NCBI GenBank assembly: GCA_025769875.1
Contig: JAGFNK010000132.1
Coordinates: 52,071 to 116,070, forward strand
Reading direction: 5' to 3'
Length of the DNA stretch: 64,000 nucleotides
DNA from: Russula earlei
Taxonomy: Eukaryota > Basidiomycota > Agaricomycetes > Russulales > Russulaceae
The notes beneath the pieces were generated by a model. That model worked only from the letters and a program-made list of their open reading frames with translations. It had not been told where the DNA came from and did no database searches. Positions 10,868-23,043 of this stretch are shown here, in pieces. The first letter of the stretch is position 1; every line of letters starts with the position of its first letter. The translations under genes were made by a program, and so were the position numbers.

Positions 10868-12158
10868 TATCGTACACAGCGGCAACGTTATGCCCTTGCC
10901 GAGCGGTTATCACTTTCCACGCCCGTGACCCCCTTCCGAAAATTTCATAATGTCGTTTTCTCTGAGAAGATGTCCCGCATTTTGTCCGTGGAGGTGGTGG
11001 CCTTGACAAGGCACATATGAGGACACTCATGGCACAGTCCATAACCACACGCCACGCGGCCACCGAAAGAAAGGCGAAGCACCGAGCAGAAACGGTAAAG
11101 AGCCCAGATCTGTTCCTGAATCGATAACGACACCTCGAGGTGGCGTACAGACAGCGGCTGCGATGCATGTCTGGACCCGCGGGCCACGGCCACGGCTCGA
11201 GTTTTGACGGAAATATATATTTTGGCCTGGAGGTCATGCGTTACGCACGGACTGCGATGCCAAGAACCCCACGACTGATTGATGCACGCCCTTTTGGCTT
11301 ATCCCCTCGTTCTGGTGAGAGCGCAACCGCAAACAGACATGCGAGCTCTCCCTCTTTTTTTTTTTTTTTTTTTTTTCAACAAGAAAAAAGTGCGAGCGTG
11401 TTGTCAGGGAAGGGAGTGAGCGCTTTTCGGACCCAAAGAAAATAAAAAAGCCAAAAAGAAAAAGATGATTACGGTGTGACAGCGAAACTTGCTTGAAGCT
11501 CGAGGGGAGGCCCCGACCCGATCGTTGGCGTGAATCTTTCGGGGCCCAGAAATTAAATAAAAAAAGGCACGTGAAGGGGACGAGGGGCCAGAACCGCCCG
11601 GCGTCGCGGCGAACTTTTTACTTTTTTTTTTTTTTGCTCTCAACTTCCTTCTTCCAAAAACCGACGCTCGTATTGGCGCCGACTGATTGGACCCGATCCC
11701 GCGGGGCTTGTCCGGCGCCGCTGCCCAATTCACTGGCGTGGGGGCGTGGCACAAATCAGGGCGTTCAGACGGGGGGGGGGGGGGGGTTGGGGCTGGGGTG
11801 AGGCGCGCGACGTGTCGCTCGTGCAACGAGCGAGGGAAGGGCGATAGGCCCAACCGCTTGACCTAACTAAAGCAAAGCGGTGCAAGAGGTTCTCGCGGTA
11901 TTCTTAGCCCTTGCGTGCTGCATTGGGGAACGCACTCGACTCGAATTCGCATTAGGACGCGTCGCGCATGTTATCGGGTCTATATCGCTGCTCCGCAAGC
12001 GCGCACAACGGACAGTAGATGTCGCCGTGATAAACAAAAAAGAATCATGAACCGTTGGCGGATATGTGCAGCCGCCTCCCCTAACCAGACGCTGAATATG
12101 ATCATGAACCAAGCCGAGATGTGAAGGAAGCTTCCCCGAAAAGGGCTTCTTTTTTTCA
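10868..12158. other. Intergenic region with homopolymer runs
   Basis: No convincing gene is present on either strand. It contains a T-run at 11355-11376, a second T-run near 11622-11634, a G-run at 11771-11786 and another at 12167-12176. It lies between the F-box gene 3' end and the 3' end of the minus-strand permease gene. Confidence 0.6.
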
Positions 12159-14580
12159 TCACGACCGGGGGGGGGGGTCAAGTAACGTAGCGGAAATCGG
12201 GCGACTGCGAAAACGTTTCCGGTGTGAACGATACAAAGCTGAAGTGACTTTTTCTATATTAGTATCGCTCACCCTGTCCGCCAGCTCTGATGTGTCTACG
12301 CGAGCATTGGGGATGGGCTTGCCATACACGCGATCACGGCGCGCGTTCTCGTAACGGAAGTGAGTCTGCAAGCATACACACACCACACGATCATTAATGC
12401 GGCACGTCAGATGAGGGAGAAGAACAAAGTAGCGGGCATACCGTAAGGACGCAGGTGCACACAGTGCCGAGGAACAGCAGCCCGGCCAAGACTAGTACAA
12501 ATGGAGTTAGGATGCACATGAAAGGGGAGTATGCGGCCAGCTTGCCGCCGCAGGAGCAACGGCACCCACCTGAAAACCCTTTACTGTCGCAGGGAGGGGA
12601 GGGAAAGGTATTAGTCAAACCTTTGGCAAGTGCACACACGGCATGCTCCATGACAAGACTCGTTTACAACACTCACATGTACCGCGGTCCCTCAGTGGCA
12701 GGGAATAGATGCGATCCAAGGATGCTGCCCGATTGACCAATGCCGATATAGAGCGGCGTGCCGGTGGCGCGTTTAGTTTCCGAACCAAGGTTGTGGGTGA
12801 CTAGATAATCATCGTTCAGAACATCGATCGCGATCTCGCTCGGGCGACAGAGAGGACAGGGAAGGAGACGCTTACACCAGGCGAGGACGAGACCGATCGT
12901 CGTATATGTGCCACTGACGATGCAGAACGTCGCGAAATATCGCACGTGGTTATTGTGCGCGACGGCGAGCAACAGCCTTGAGGTTTTCGATACAGGAAGC
13001 ATCAAATCAAAACGGCCACCAAGTTTTCGATATGACGCTTTTCTTAGACGGAAACGAGACTTACACGCATCCGATTCCGCCTATTGCGTTCGCGATTACG
13101 ACGAATGGTCCGCGGGTAAGGAGGCGGTCAGATGACCACGAAGAGATTGTGATCACGATACCCGTGACAGCATAGGGTGGTACGGTCAGCAGCTGCGCAA
13201 GCGCATTTGCTGCGGAACGCCATCAGCCTATAGCAGCACGGCAGGGACACGACGCACTGTATCCGAAGGTCTTGATGATGGTAGGCAGAAAGGCGGATAT
13301 AGAAGCACCCGCGGCATTCGCTCCGAAAAAGATGACGCCGGCAAGATAGATCTATGAGAGCTTAGTGAGTTCGCCTTCGGACGCTCTCCACCCGAAACGC
13401 CTACTCTCCAGTCCTTGAACGCATCCACGATGTGGCCTAAGTGATGAACATGAGTCGGGGCTCCTCGGGTAAATGCAATCGAACACATCTTACTCTTGTT
13501 TACATGATACCCTATATCACCACTGGTATCGCGATTAGCCCGGGCCAATGCGATCTCCCGCTCTTCCTCCGTGAAAAATATTGTCGTTTCTGGTCGATCT
13601 GGCAGGAAAGCCATCGCGATGAGACCTAGGAGAAGCGTGGGAACGCCCTTCGGGTAGTTGGCACCTCCGACAGTAATACGCACAGTCGTGCGGCGGACGG
13701 ACCTCGATGATGAAAAGTAGACGCCAATCTGCGATCGCGACGTGAACGTGTTGCACGCCAAAGGCAATGAGGCCGCCAAATGCGCCGGCCACCGCAGCGA
13801 ATCCAAACCAATAGGCAAGGCGCAAGCCGAGCTCGTGCTTCGTGTAAAACAACGCTGTCATACCGGCATCAAAGAGAGATTCGGTAGAAGTGTGGGGTTT
13901 AATTGATAGGTGCGCACAAAAGTAGAGTGGTATACCAGGTCCAAATCCTGCTTCGAAGACACCAAGACCTATCCGAGCAATCATGAGCCCAGCTTCATTG
14001 GTGGCAGTAGACTACATATGTGATTCGGAATGATGAGAGTCCCGAATACCTCGGCGTTGGACAAAACAGACGAACCATGAGGGTGGAGCAAATACCCCAA
14101 CCGATGGCCGCGGAACCCAACCAAAGTCGAGGGAGGAAGAGCTTGGCAAGTATGGTGGCTGGAACCTGGCATAAGATCTACCAGATCCATAGCAAAAATT
14201 GGGTCTCGATGATGACAGGAATGACAGAACCAACATAAGACATAAAGAAGACGGAATTGACCCAGTCGAACTTCTTGCCTGTGCGATCACCTCCAAGGAT
14301 ATCTTGAGGTAGGCCCTGCAGACGGGCGTTACCCAGGTTAGTTCTGTCCAAGTCTGACGTCGTGGCAGCAAAAGTGAGTCAAGGAGGTCAACGCAAAGCG
14401 GTCGAAGCACTGACATGCGAACAGATACATCAGGCAAGTTATGGGTAAGATACGTCGGTCTATCTTGCGAACCAGACGACGTTCCTGCTCGGATGTTTGC
14501 TCCTCGTGTAGTGCATTCGACTGAGTGACCTGTAGTTCGACAGCAGCATCGTCGGATTTGATGTGGAGTTTTTCATCCAT
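12159..14580 (-). CDS. MFS permease, Dal5/allantoate-type anion:cation symporter
   Basis: Predicted plasma-membrane symporter for an organic anion such as allantoate, nicotinate or a vitamin; the substrate is not identifiable here. Reading leftward from the ATG at 14578-14580 (MDEKLHIKSDD), a charged N-terminus leads to DRRILPITCLMYLFAC. After an intron comes LDRTNLGNARLQGLPQDI, which is the Dal5-family signature. Later exons give FDWVNSVFFMSYV, KLFLPRLWLGSAAIGWG, LMIARIGLGVFEAGFGPGI, LAYWFGFAAVAGAFGGLIAFG, DWRLLFIIE, FLPDRPETTIFFTEEEREIA, VIFFGANAAGASISAFLP and HNNHVRYFATFCIVSGTYTT. The C-terminal exon encodes RYENARRDRVYGKPIPN and SELADRVSDTN, typical of the family tail, but runs about 30 residues further to a stop at 12159. 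At least eight short introns interrupt the gene. An alternative ATG lies six codons upstream (14596-14598). Confidence 0.85.
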
Positions 14581-14937
14581 GACCGTGACAGAAAACAAGA
14601 AAACGTGGGGTGGGTGTGGATGGGGGCGGAGAGGCTAGCTAGCTACCCAGCACAGCATCTTGCTAAAGTGCCTACGACCACTTGGACAGTACTAGAAATG
14701 GTTAGTCTTATGACCTCTATTGACTTCCATAGACTTGGAGATAGGGACCTGCGGAGTATGAGGGCTCGAAGACGAGAAGGGAAGAGAGCCCGCCAGTGGC
14801 TTTCCGCCCGCCTCGAGATAGCTCCGGTGACCCCCACTTCTTTCCTTCTTGCTCTACTCTATGATCCCAAGATGTGAGAAGCACTCGTATCACCTGCTCT
14901 GCTTACGATAATCACGAAATCAATCAATTTACATCAA

Positions 14938-15512
14938 CATCAGCCATGAGCCATACATCAATTGATCAATGATGGTATGGACAACTGATGCATGGAACTC
15001 AGTCAATACCGTACTAGTAAGGTTATCACCACAAGTTCTAACAAAGCACTTACAGGAATTGAGGCACACAGGTGGCGTCCATCTCATCATGGAGAGAGAG
15101 ATAAATGCCATGGAACAGTTCTCTCCAGCTGTGCTCCTCCTATTCATTACATACCTGGTACTGGGTACCAACTCTCTTTCTACATCTTCTCCACTGCCGT
15201 CCTGTTCGTGCTTCGATATACTTCAATAACTTAAAATTAACAATCCCACAATGCACTCTTCCACTGTTTTTGCCATTCTCTGCTTTGCCCTTGGTGTTAC
15301 TCCATCCTTCGCGGTTCATTTAGAAAAGTGCGCCGACCTCGTCAAACTCAATTGCATCCCTGAAGTTGACTTTATGTTGTAGAGATCACCACAACATACG
15401 CGTCGGACCGAGGTTGTGGCCAGATCATCCTCCTCGCTATTTTAATGGGGAAAAAGTCGACATTCCCTACGAGCCACAGCCATGGTCCCAGTCGGAATAT
15501 TCCGGGCCGATG
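14938..15512 (+). repeat. Left copy of a duplicated secreted-protein locus
   Basis: This block, from the palindromic CATCAATTGATC area through the small ORF to the GGAATATTCCGGGCC motif near 15497-15511, matches 63054-63603 in the same orientation at high identity by eye, with a few indels. Upstream sequence, ORF and downstream frame are all shared. It marks the left edge of the transposon island. Confidence 0.85.
15251..15382 (+). CDS. Small predicted secreted protein, copy 1
   Basis: The ORF is 43 codons. A typical signal peptide (MHSSTVFAILCFALGVTPSFA) is listed here as its first 20 residues MHSSTVFAILCFALGVTPSF then A. The mature part VHLEKCADLVKLNCIPEV has two cysteines. The ORF is intact in both copies; they differ at L/S and K/E just after the predicted cleavage site. 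A downstream frame in another phase (GPRLW, IPYEP, SEYSGP) is also conserved between copies, so the real gene may be longer with an unseen intron. It resembles small secreted proteins in general; no family is recognised. Confidence 0.5.
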   Translation: MHSSTVFAILCFALGVTPSFAVHLEKCADLVKLNCIPEVDFML

Positions 15513-16600
15513 GTCCCTCAGACGCTTCTCGCGACCGACCCACACGCCAGTGTTGGAGCTCCGAAATCGCCCAAGAACGACGAACCTGTCGATATTCAAG
15601 TTCTATCCGGGAATGCCAGCCCGGTAAGGCCGCCGATAAGACCACAATCAGCTCGATTCTAACCAGGGTCGGAGACAACGTTGCGGTTATCGAGGTAGCA
15701 AACGTGGTCCATCATCAGTGACGACGTCCCTCGCTACCCCGGGAAGTCATGCTCGCTAGTAGAAATTGGGAATCACGATTTTCGCTCGCTAGCCTAATCC
15801 CGATATTTTTATCTTCATCGCTGTACCCTCGATGATCAGGAGAAAGGTTTGCTAGGATTTGTTCATGATGAGCAAGAATGGATGTATTTTTTCGAAGCCT
15901 AACTGCACGCTACTAGTATTGTAGCACGTCCGGGGACGCGCGAGTAAGTGATGCTGGTGCTAGACCCGAAAAAGAGAGGGAAGATGAGAAGAGCGCAATC
16001 CCAGCGAGACGTCTAACGCGGAAATGAAAGGCTCAAACTCGAAGGGCGCGGACAATCCGGGCAACGTTGCGAGGCACCTTCCACACAGGCGGACAAGGTG
16101 GAGCGAGAACAAGGGAGCTGTTAGTTCAGAAGATAGCTGGGGTTCATATACAGGCAGGGACTAAGACCGAAAGGTGATGAAAGGAAGGTAGTATGAAAGG
16201 AGGCCGAGACAGAAACAGGTGGGAGCGAGACGCGATGAAAAGGAACAGTGTGATCAAAGGGAGATCGAGAGAAATGAAAAGAACGCCTGGAGTCGATGAC
16301 GCATATACGATTAAAAAACGAAAGGTATGAGACAAAGGACAGGGCTGGTGAGAGAAGGCCAGGTACGGACAATGTGGGAGTGGAAATCACTTCAATTTGC
16401 GGGCCCATGTGAGGGCCGTAGTTAAAATCACAAGTACGCTATGGGCTTGGTAATTGTACACCAAAGTACATACTGAAGGTAATTTTTATGATTTTATATA
16501 TGATGTCATATGAGATCATAGCAATGTGGAATGTATGGATTTATTGCAGATACAAAACATATGTACACATGTGAAACATACAACAAAAAAAAACATACAA
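15513..16600. other. No gene seen
   Basis: This sequence is unique within the window. Open frames on the minus strand near 16121-16408 are Ser/Phe/Pro-rich and have no protein-like features. The right end (about 16440-16600) is AT-rich and may be the 3' LTR of the Copia remnant: a purine tract (minus strand GCGGGGGTG at 16603-16611) sits at its right border. Confidence 0.5.
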
Positions 16601-18690
16601 TTACATCACACCCCCGCATGCACGACGTAGACTGAGGGTTTGGACATGGGTCTTCACCTTCCATTTAGGCAAAACCTTTGTCAGAATGTCCATGGGCATG
16701 TCCTCTGATGGGCAGCATTTCAAGTCCATGGTTTTGGTAGCTATGACCTGACAAATGAAATGGTATTGTAGGTTGATATGTTTTGTACGCGTGCAGTAGT
16801 TGTCATCTTTGGCAAGCTTCAATTGTTGCAGTATAAAGTAATAGAATTGGAGAGTGAAGGGAATAGCTTGCTGATACATTTGTGAAGCCAAATAGCTTCT
16901 TTTGTTGCATGTGTAGCTGCTACATATTCTGCTTCAGCTGTGGAGAGTGTTACAAGTTCCTGTTTCTTTGAAGCCCAAGATATTGTGCCTTCATCAATAA
17001 GGAATGCATATCCAGAAATTGCATGCCAATGTTCTTGGGAGGCACTGTCTGTCAAGACATGTACTGCTGATCACTAAGGACTCAGGAGCAGGTGGGCAGG
17101 GGTCGGAACAGATGGTACGTGGCGTAAACGGCATTGAATAAGAGGACGAGCCAAACGACTAGGAGATACCAGATGGGGACTGGTATGTGTTGCAGAAGGC
17201 AGAGGCGAAGAGTAGAGGCCAGTGCAGCAAGGGGCTTTAAACAAGGTGGTCGTTGAGGAGTACCTTGAAGACAAGGGAGGACTTTAGACTGAGTGGTCGC
17301 AGGGGAGTACCCAGGAAGATGAGAGTATCACAAATGGACAGTCTGACGACTGCCATACTTCATTGGGGCTTATATACAGTGTACAGGGTTGATTACAAAG
17401 AACTGGGACTATTCTAGACTCTTTGGTACCATCCAATAGGACTACAGAGGCATAAACTCGCTTGTGTCAAGTTTCAGGCTTACTGAGTGCATTACTGATC
17501 ATTGTGGAGTGATGACATCATTATGATGTCACTGTGGAGTGCTTAGTGAGCCTATGAGGTCACTGTGGAGTCGCTCAGTCAGCCATGATGTCATTGGAGC
17601 CTTGATGATGTCAGATGAGTTATGCAACAGTTTCTAAGAGTTTGTGCCGCTGTTTTGGGTTCCTGGTGGCTGGGTGACCATGTGGCTGCCACACAATGAT
17701 TACCCGATTAGGAAACAGGTGCCTGGTCGTGTTATAGTGCCTTTGCAATAGCAATATCTTGCACTGCAGGAGGGATAGCCCAGAAAATGGAAGGGAGTTG
17801 GTAATGCAAAATGAGAGAGGTTTCTCTTGAGTGAAATAGGGCCATCTATGGCCAGGACCTGGCCTTGGTTTGTAACACTGTCTGCATCTGTGTACCCAAC
17901 AAGATTGTGCTTCTTGTTACCATAGGTTAGTTCCATTAATTTAGTGTTGATAAGGTAGTGGAATGTCCACTTTACTGCTTCCCAGTGTGCAATGCCTGGG
18001 TTGTTGAGAAATTGAGAGAGCATTGAGACAGTGAAAGCTATGTCTGGGCATGTTGCAACAGCAAGATACATAAGGCTGCCTATGGCTTTGCGGTAGGTGT
18101 CTTCTGCATGTGAGCAATCTTGTCCGGTGATGAAGGTGTGTCCATCTTCAAATACATTGCGCTGGGGACAATTGGTGTACCATATGGCTTTGCATTGGCA
18201 AATGTGAATTGTGCTAAGATGGTGTCAATGTATGATGATTGGGAAAGGGATATGGTTTGGGCTGCATGATCCTGAGTGACTTTAATGCCTAGTAACCAAT
18301 GTAATGCCCAATCAATGCCTGTGAACTGCCTGTTAAAATGCAGTTGTCAATGTGGACTGCAAGGATAAGTGTGTGTTCTCCTACATGCGCTATAAACACT
18401 CCTGAATTGGCTTTGGTAACACTGAAACCGATGTTAACAAGGGCATGTGTAAGCATATCATCCCATTTGTGCCTGGCTTGTTTTAAGCTGTAAAGAGATT
18501 TTTTTAATTGCTTCACAGTGTTTGGGTTGTCATTGTAACCTGGGGGAGACTGCATATAAATTTCTTCATTATCATCCAATTTTCCATTTATTGCCATTTT
18601 CAGTGCACTTGGTGTGGCACTTGAAACCACAAATTTGGTGCAAAAAACCCCTTCAACATGCAAGGCAAATATCTCCCTCATTTCTGCTTG
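16601..18690 (-). pseudogene. Ty1/Copia retrotransposon remnant, RT and RNase H part of pol
   Basis: Only the 3' part of a Copia polyprotein remains. The RT fragment (18681-18289) has INGKLDDNEEIYMQSPPGY, KKSLYSLKQARHKWDD and LAVHIDNCILTG; the catalytic pair, normally VDD, reads IDN. Downstream are LAVATCPDIAFTVSMLSQFL and LVGYTDAD. The RNase H then resumes after a solo LTR as SASQEHWHAISGYAFLID (with SWASKKQELVTLSTAEAEYV) and ends DILTKVLPKW near 16660. Gag, protease and integrase are missing: similarity stops near 18690, just left of the G2 LTR. The frame is broken several times. Confidence 0.85.
17050..17877 (-). mobile_element. Solo LTR-V, copy A
   Basis: This 828-bp LTR (ends TGTTAC...CTTGACA, here inverted) has a perfect 5-bp target duplication CTGTC (17045-17049 and 17878-17882). 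It interrupts the Copia RNase H inside the YTDAD-SASQEH segment. A TATA box and the R-region motif CAGACTGTCCATTTG are shared with the other LTR-V copies. No internal region is attached. Confidence 0.92.
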
Positions 18691-18741
18691 GATTTCAATA
18701 GAACTTATATCCCCTGAATTGCCTCAATAACAGCTATCTAT

Positions 18742-19899
18742 TGTTACTGAGTGGTTTGGGGTCTGGAAGATGCCGGAACACCTGAACTATGGACTGCACT
18801 GTTTGCATCATGAGTGTGTCAGATCTTGATCATTTATGTCCTTTGATATCACATTTGGAATGCGTTGATTGTATCTTTCTGATACTGTGTTGAAAAAGCA
18901 ATGAGTAGCATTGCTTCTGTCCCAGATGTTCCCATACCACCATGTATGTCGCTTCCTTGATTAGGAAAGTACTTTGACACCAAGATTGTTACTAGGGAAG
19001 CACTTAATGCTTCCAGCACTGAGATTGTTTACATAGAAGCAACCTCACTTCTATGAGCCGCCTTTTGCTTCTATAGCACCGACCAGTACTACAGTAGCAT
19101 GAACCTTATCCCTGTAGGGCTATATAAAGCCCCCAGTGTTAAGATCTGACTGATCTTATTCCTACTCTTTGTGAAAGAGTTGCTTGATATAGTTCAAGCA
19201 CTAAACTTCGTATCCTTTGATATTATCTCAGGAAGAATAGGTGTAAGAGAAGAGAGGGACCTCTTTCACTTGGAGTGGTCTATATAGTTTGTTTAGATTT
19301 GTTGACAAGATAATTGTGTCTTGAAGAGAGTAAGTCGAGTGTAAGGCTCGACTTCTTAGTAGTACAGACTATTTATACGATATCTCAACAACTACTGATC
19401 TGATTCGTATGAAATTCAGGGTACACATAGCTGGTAACCAGTAGTATCCAAATACGTAGAGCGCAATTTGAGAATGTCAGAAATGACTCACGCGTGAGTC
19501 ATTCTTTCCTAGTATCTGTCATCATTTGGTAAGTAGTGAGTAAGCTATTACCAATCAGTCAGTAAGCAGATCAGTAAGCGATCACTAAGACAAATGAATA
19601 AGCATATGTGAGTAAATGGAAATGAGTCATCAGAGCATAGGCAGATAGACAAGCACAAGAATCCTAACACCCAGTCTGTAGCAGTTGAGCCTTAAGCTCG
19701 ACTTAGCATGCCAATCCCAAACAATTGACTCCTACCCCGTCTGCAGAGCCCCTCTCATCTTGTTGCCATACTCCAGAAGGATCTAACACTCATTCCCCTC
19801 CATGAGTATTGCTTGCTTGACTCAAGCATATCTGCATTGGTAGGACATGTTTATAGATGCGACCATTGATCTTATTTAAGGCACTTTGGAGCCTTAACA
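18742..19899 (+). repeat. G2 5' LTR, interrupted by LTR-W
   Basis: About 620 bp net. It aligns with the split 3' LTR (32727-33057 plus 50971-51262): the start GTGGTTTGGGGTC, CTATATAAAGCCCCC, GTTGAGCCTTAAGCTC and the end GGAGCCTTAACA are shared. A TATA box (CTATATAAA) lies just left of the LTR-W insertion. No primer-binding site complementary to the predicted transcript start was found at 19900 onward, unlike in G1 and G3. Confidence 0.85.
19137..19669 (+). mobile_element. Solo LTR-W nested in the G2 5' LTR
   Basis: A 533-bp sequence beginning TGTTAAGATC and ending ATCCTAACA with target duplication CCCAG (19132-19136 and 19670-19674). Removing it restores the G2 LTR sequence as seen at 51024-51060. 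It is the only copy of this family in the window; orientation is taken from the TG/CA ends and is uncertain. Confidence 0.88.
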
Positions 19900-20130
19900 C
19901 CTCTGATTACAGACCAGAAAGCAGAAGCACCAGAAGTATTGGAACTAGCTGAAAGATTGGAGCAGACAGTACATGTCTCATCCATTGAACCAACAATAGT
20001 TGAAGAACCAGAAGAATCAGTTGAAATGGCTACCATTGCAGAGATGCAGACAACCACAATTGCCACCCAGACAGCAGGTGGATGAACAGGGCCTACCATC
20101 GGAGTAAACCCTGGAGGTGGACCACCAGGA

Positions 20131-20697
20131 GGTGTTTATGAGCCAATTGACAAGCTCCCATTCGTCCGTATCTTCAAATGGTGCCCATGGAGGCAACCCT
20201 GATTTCTGTAGCGCCTCACCTCGCTCCTGGAATGGGGTGAGAGCTGTTCCTAAATTCTCAGCGACCATGGCTGGATATGGCTCTACATAGCGCCCTGCGC
20301 AGCATTCATCAGCCGTCGACTGAGTTTCTGTGCGAGCCCTTTTTGCCGATGGCTCATTTTGCTCAAGGGAGGTTTCTAGTGGGTGATACACAGAGGATGG
20401 CTGATGGTGATCATTGTGTTCTGGGTCAAAGAAAATGCTGTGACTGAACGGCGTGGCATCTATGTAAGCATTTCAGTGGGGCAGGTCGTCGTCAGTGAGT
20501 TGTTGCCATGCCATGCTGCATTTCTCCAGCCATGAAAGATGGAGCCTGAGAGACCGTGTTGTTTTGAAGGCCTTCTTACATAGAAGGCATCTCTGGCGTG
20601 TCATGTATTGTACCGATACGGAATGACTGCCAGTGTGCACTGGGAGCTTCAAGTTTCCTTTTTTCCATTTCCGCACTCCGCAGAATCCGTTATGCAA
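20131..20697 (-). pseudogene. N-terminal fragment of a Plavaka-type transposase
   Basis: A single minus-strand frame with one TGA near 20470. It begins with a C2H2-like finger (CLLCKKAFKTTRSLRLHL), followed by a disordered region (SAKRARTETQST) and the motif GLPPWAPFEDTDEWELVNWL. PWAPF...EWELA-WL near the N-terminus is typical of agaricomycete Plavaka transposases. It is cut off right after this motif, so no catalytic domain is present. The TGA (LPH-stop-NAYID) fits CGA to TGA decay. Confidence 0.7.
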
Positions 20698-20814
20698 CCA
20701 TGTGACAGGATGTTGACGTTTGACGTACGCGATGCATGGCCAGGCATGAGGTAAAAAAAAACAACACGCGCACCTTGTATCGTAACCATCATCACAACCC
20801 TTTCACCCAGCTTC

Positions 20815-22919
20815 ATGGATCAATGTATAACTTGTTCACGCCGCCCCACAACCAAAGTGCAGGTCTTGAGTAAGTAGATTCTCCTCTCATCATGATATGA
20901 CACCAGCTCATGTATTGTAGTTGACGAAGAGGAGGCCCGCAAGACAGCCAAGGCTAAGAAGGCAACAAAGAAAGCCATGAATGCGGCGAAGAGGAAGCAG
21001 AAGGAGCTGCAGCGGGAGAACGTCGGTAAGTGATTTGGATATCCTGTTTTCTTGACATTCACCGGATGTCCAGCTCCAACTCCAAAACCCACTGAACGCT
21101 CACGTCCCCCTGTTGAAGAGGATGACTTGGTATGTACAAAACTCGTTTACATTGCACAGGTATTCACGTTTGCAGATACATTTTTATGGGTCCAACCGCC
21201 CACATCTGAGTTTGCGCAACTCGGTGATACCACCACCTCCAATGGCGGTTGTGGTGAGACGTTCACCCCGCCGCCATCCAGAGGTGCAGGTTGCTGGGCA
21301 AACGTCAAGGAGTGAAAGTGCAGAGGACCCTATCGAACGTGACGAAAGCGATACTGACCAGGGTGTATACCCTACCGAACGTGACGACTCCCTTGAAACC
21401 TATACTGACCAGGGTGGATATGACAAGGAGGATGCCAATGGCTCGTCCCCCATTTCTTCAGGAGACGAGCCAGAACAGGTAATACCCTGGCCACGCATAC
21501 GACACACATATTCGAGGAGGCCCCACAGTTCTCCTTCTCCAGAACATGGCGATCCAGAGGAAGCGACATCCCGAAAATGCCTGACACTCAAATTTTGTTA
21601 TCTCCCAACATGGATGCACCAGGTCTGGCTCTCAACGCGGACACACCAGTTCTGCTGTCTCCCGATGCGGACACACCAGTTCTGTAGCCTCTTGACGCAG
21701 ATGCACTAGTTCTGTCACCTCTCAACACGGATGCACTAGCTCTGTCGCCTCTCAACACGGATGCACTAGCTCTGTTGTCTTCCCCCGCCAACGCCCAAAC
21801 TCCCACCCCTCAGTCCATTCGTCAGACTTGGACCCTGGCCCTGCGCACAAAGTCAGGTGGGTACACTCAGTCGATGGGCACCCAAAGGCCAAGGACTTTG
21901 GAGCGGACATCCAGGATGTCATCAGTGCTGCGATTACTCACTATCGTGCTGACCTCAGCACGATGAATAGCTATCCCGACATGGTCACTGAAACAAACTG
22001 GGCCAAGGCCGCATGGAAGGCAGGATGCAAGGAGAAGGACGTCAACATGGTTCCCAATGTGAATCATCTGCGCATAGTGAGTGAATATATACATTCTATT
22101 TGTTTAGATTATACGTGGGCCACATAGATCATGGCGTGATCCGGCCATCTTCGTGGTGATGTCAAGACCAAGGCCAAAGACGCGGTGGCCAACGTTTTCA
22201 ACTTCCAACACACATACAATCCGACCGTCATTGCCAACCAACGCACTCGAGTGGCCGAGCTCAAGCGTGATTTCACCTACGTTTATCGGGTACGTTGCCA
22301 GTCAGTGTACTAACATTTCATGTTGCGCTGTTGACCAGGGTTTCCCACAGCAAACAACAGGGCGGAGTGGTTTTTTGAAGAGCCGTGCAATCCAAGACAT
22401 AATCAACAAAGTCTGGTTCCGAAATTCATCAAAAAGCAAGCCTGACGCCGTTATATTCCGTGATTGATATGATCCTGTTCCCACTGGTTGCCATTGCGCT
22501 CACATTGTCTGCGGTGAAATTTCCAAATGTTGCCCTTGCTAAGCCATATTTATTGAACTTATAGATGGAATGCGCCCTCGATGAATGGAGAACCGGGTCA
22601 TACAGCCCTGTCACCTTCACAGTGGCAGACTACAAGCATGTTTTCAAGGACGCACATGAGATGCTCCAAAGTTTCGACCAAGCTACGAAGGACCTTGGTA
22701 TCCTGCCGGTGTTGCAGAAGGCAATATTCACTGGTGGCTGGTCTGTATCCATCGCCTTCAAATGAACTGTGCTAATAACTTGACAGTGTCTACGGAAAGT
22801 TTGATGCTGAAGAAGGGTTGCGCTCACACCAGAACTCACTGTCTGAGGACGCTGTCAAGAAGGCGATCGAAGAACATCAGAATGGCGTTGACTGGAGCGA
22901 CGATGAAGACGTCGAGTAG
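20815..22919 (+). pseudogene. DUF6532-like gene, multi-exon, partly decayed
   Basis: The start MDQCITCSRRPTTKVQV splices (intron about 20870-20919, GTAAGT/TTGTAG) to a Lys/Ala-rich coiled segment (EEEARKTAKAKKATKKAM). A Pro-rich and acidic linker then has tandem repeats (21600-21785) with one in-frame TAG. The C-terminal half has DUF6532-like features: IQDVISAAITHYRADL, RTRVAELKRDFTYVYR, KSRAIQDIINKVWF, ECALDEWRTGSYSPVTFT, DYKHVFKDAHEMLQSF and ILPVLQKAIF. It ends NGVDWSDDEDVE, stop 22917-22919. About six introns with GT-AG borders remain readable. The function of DUF6532 proteins is unknown; they are abundant in agaricomycetes. Confidence 0.6.
21590..21785 (+). repeat. Tandem 30-bp repeat coding for 10-residue units
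   Basis: About six degenerate units of 30-33 bp (consensus close to CTCTCAACACGGATGCACTA) encode LSPLNTDALA-like decapeptides in the frame of the DUF6532-like gene. The two rightmost complete units are nearly identical, so the array was recently active. One unit contains the in-frame TAG. Confidence 0.75.
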
Positions 22920-23043
22920 TTTAAAAATATTAGTTAGCGTTGATGTGTGAAATATACATTGTTTCCTGACATTTTTGTGAATGCAAGTGCCTGAGTCGTT
23001 TATCATAACAATGTTGCAATTGGTAGAACATAGGCATGTGGTT

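Noticed and set aside
11493..11853. Open frames on both strands around the poly-T and poly-G runs
   Set aside because: Homopolymer-derived low-complexity translations with no start context or domain.
16121..16408. 95-codon minus-strand frame
   Set aside because: Ser/Phe/Pro-rich sequence without domain, signal or conservation visible.
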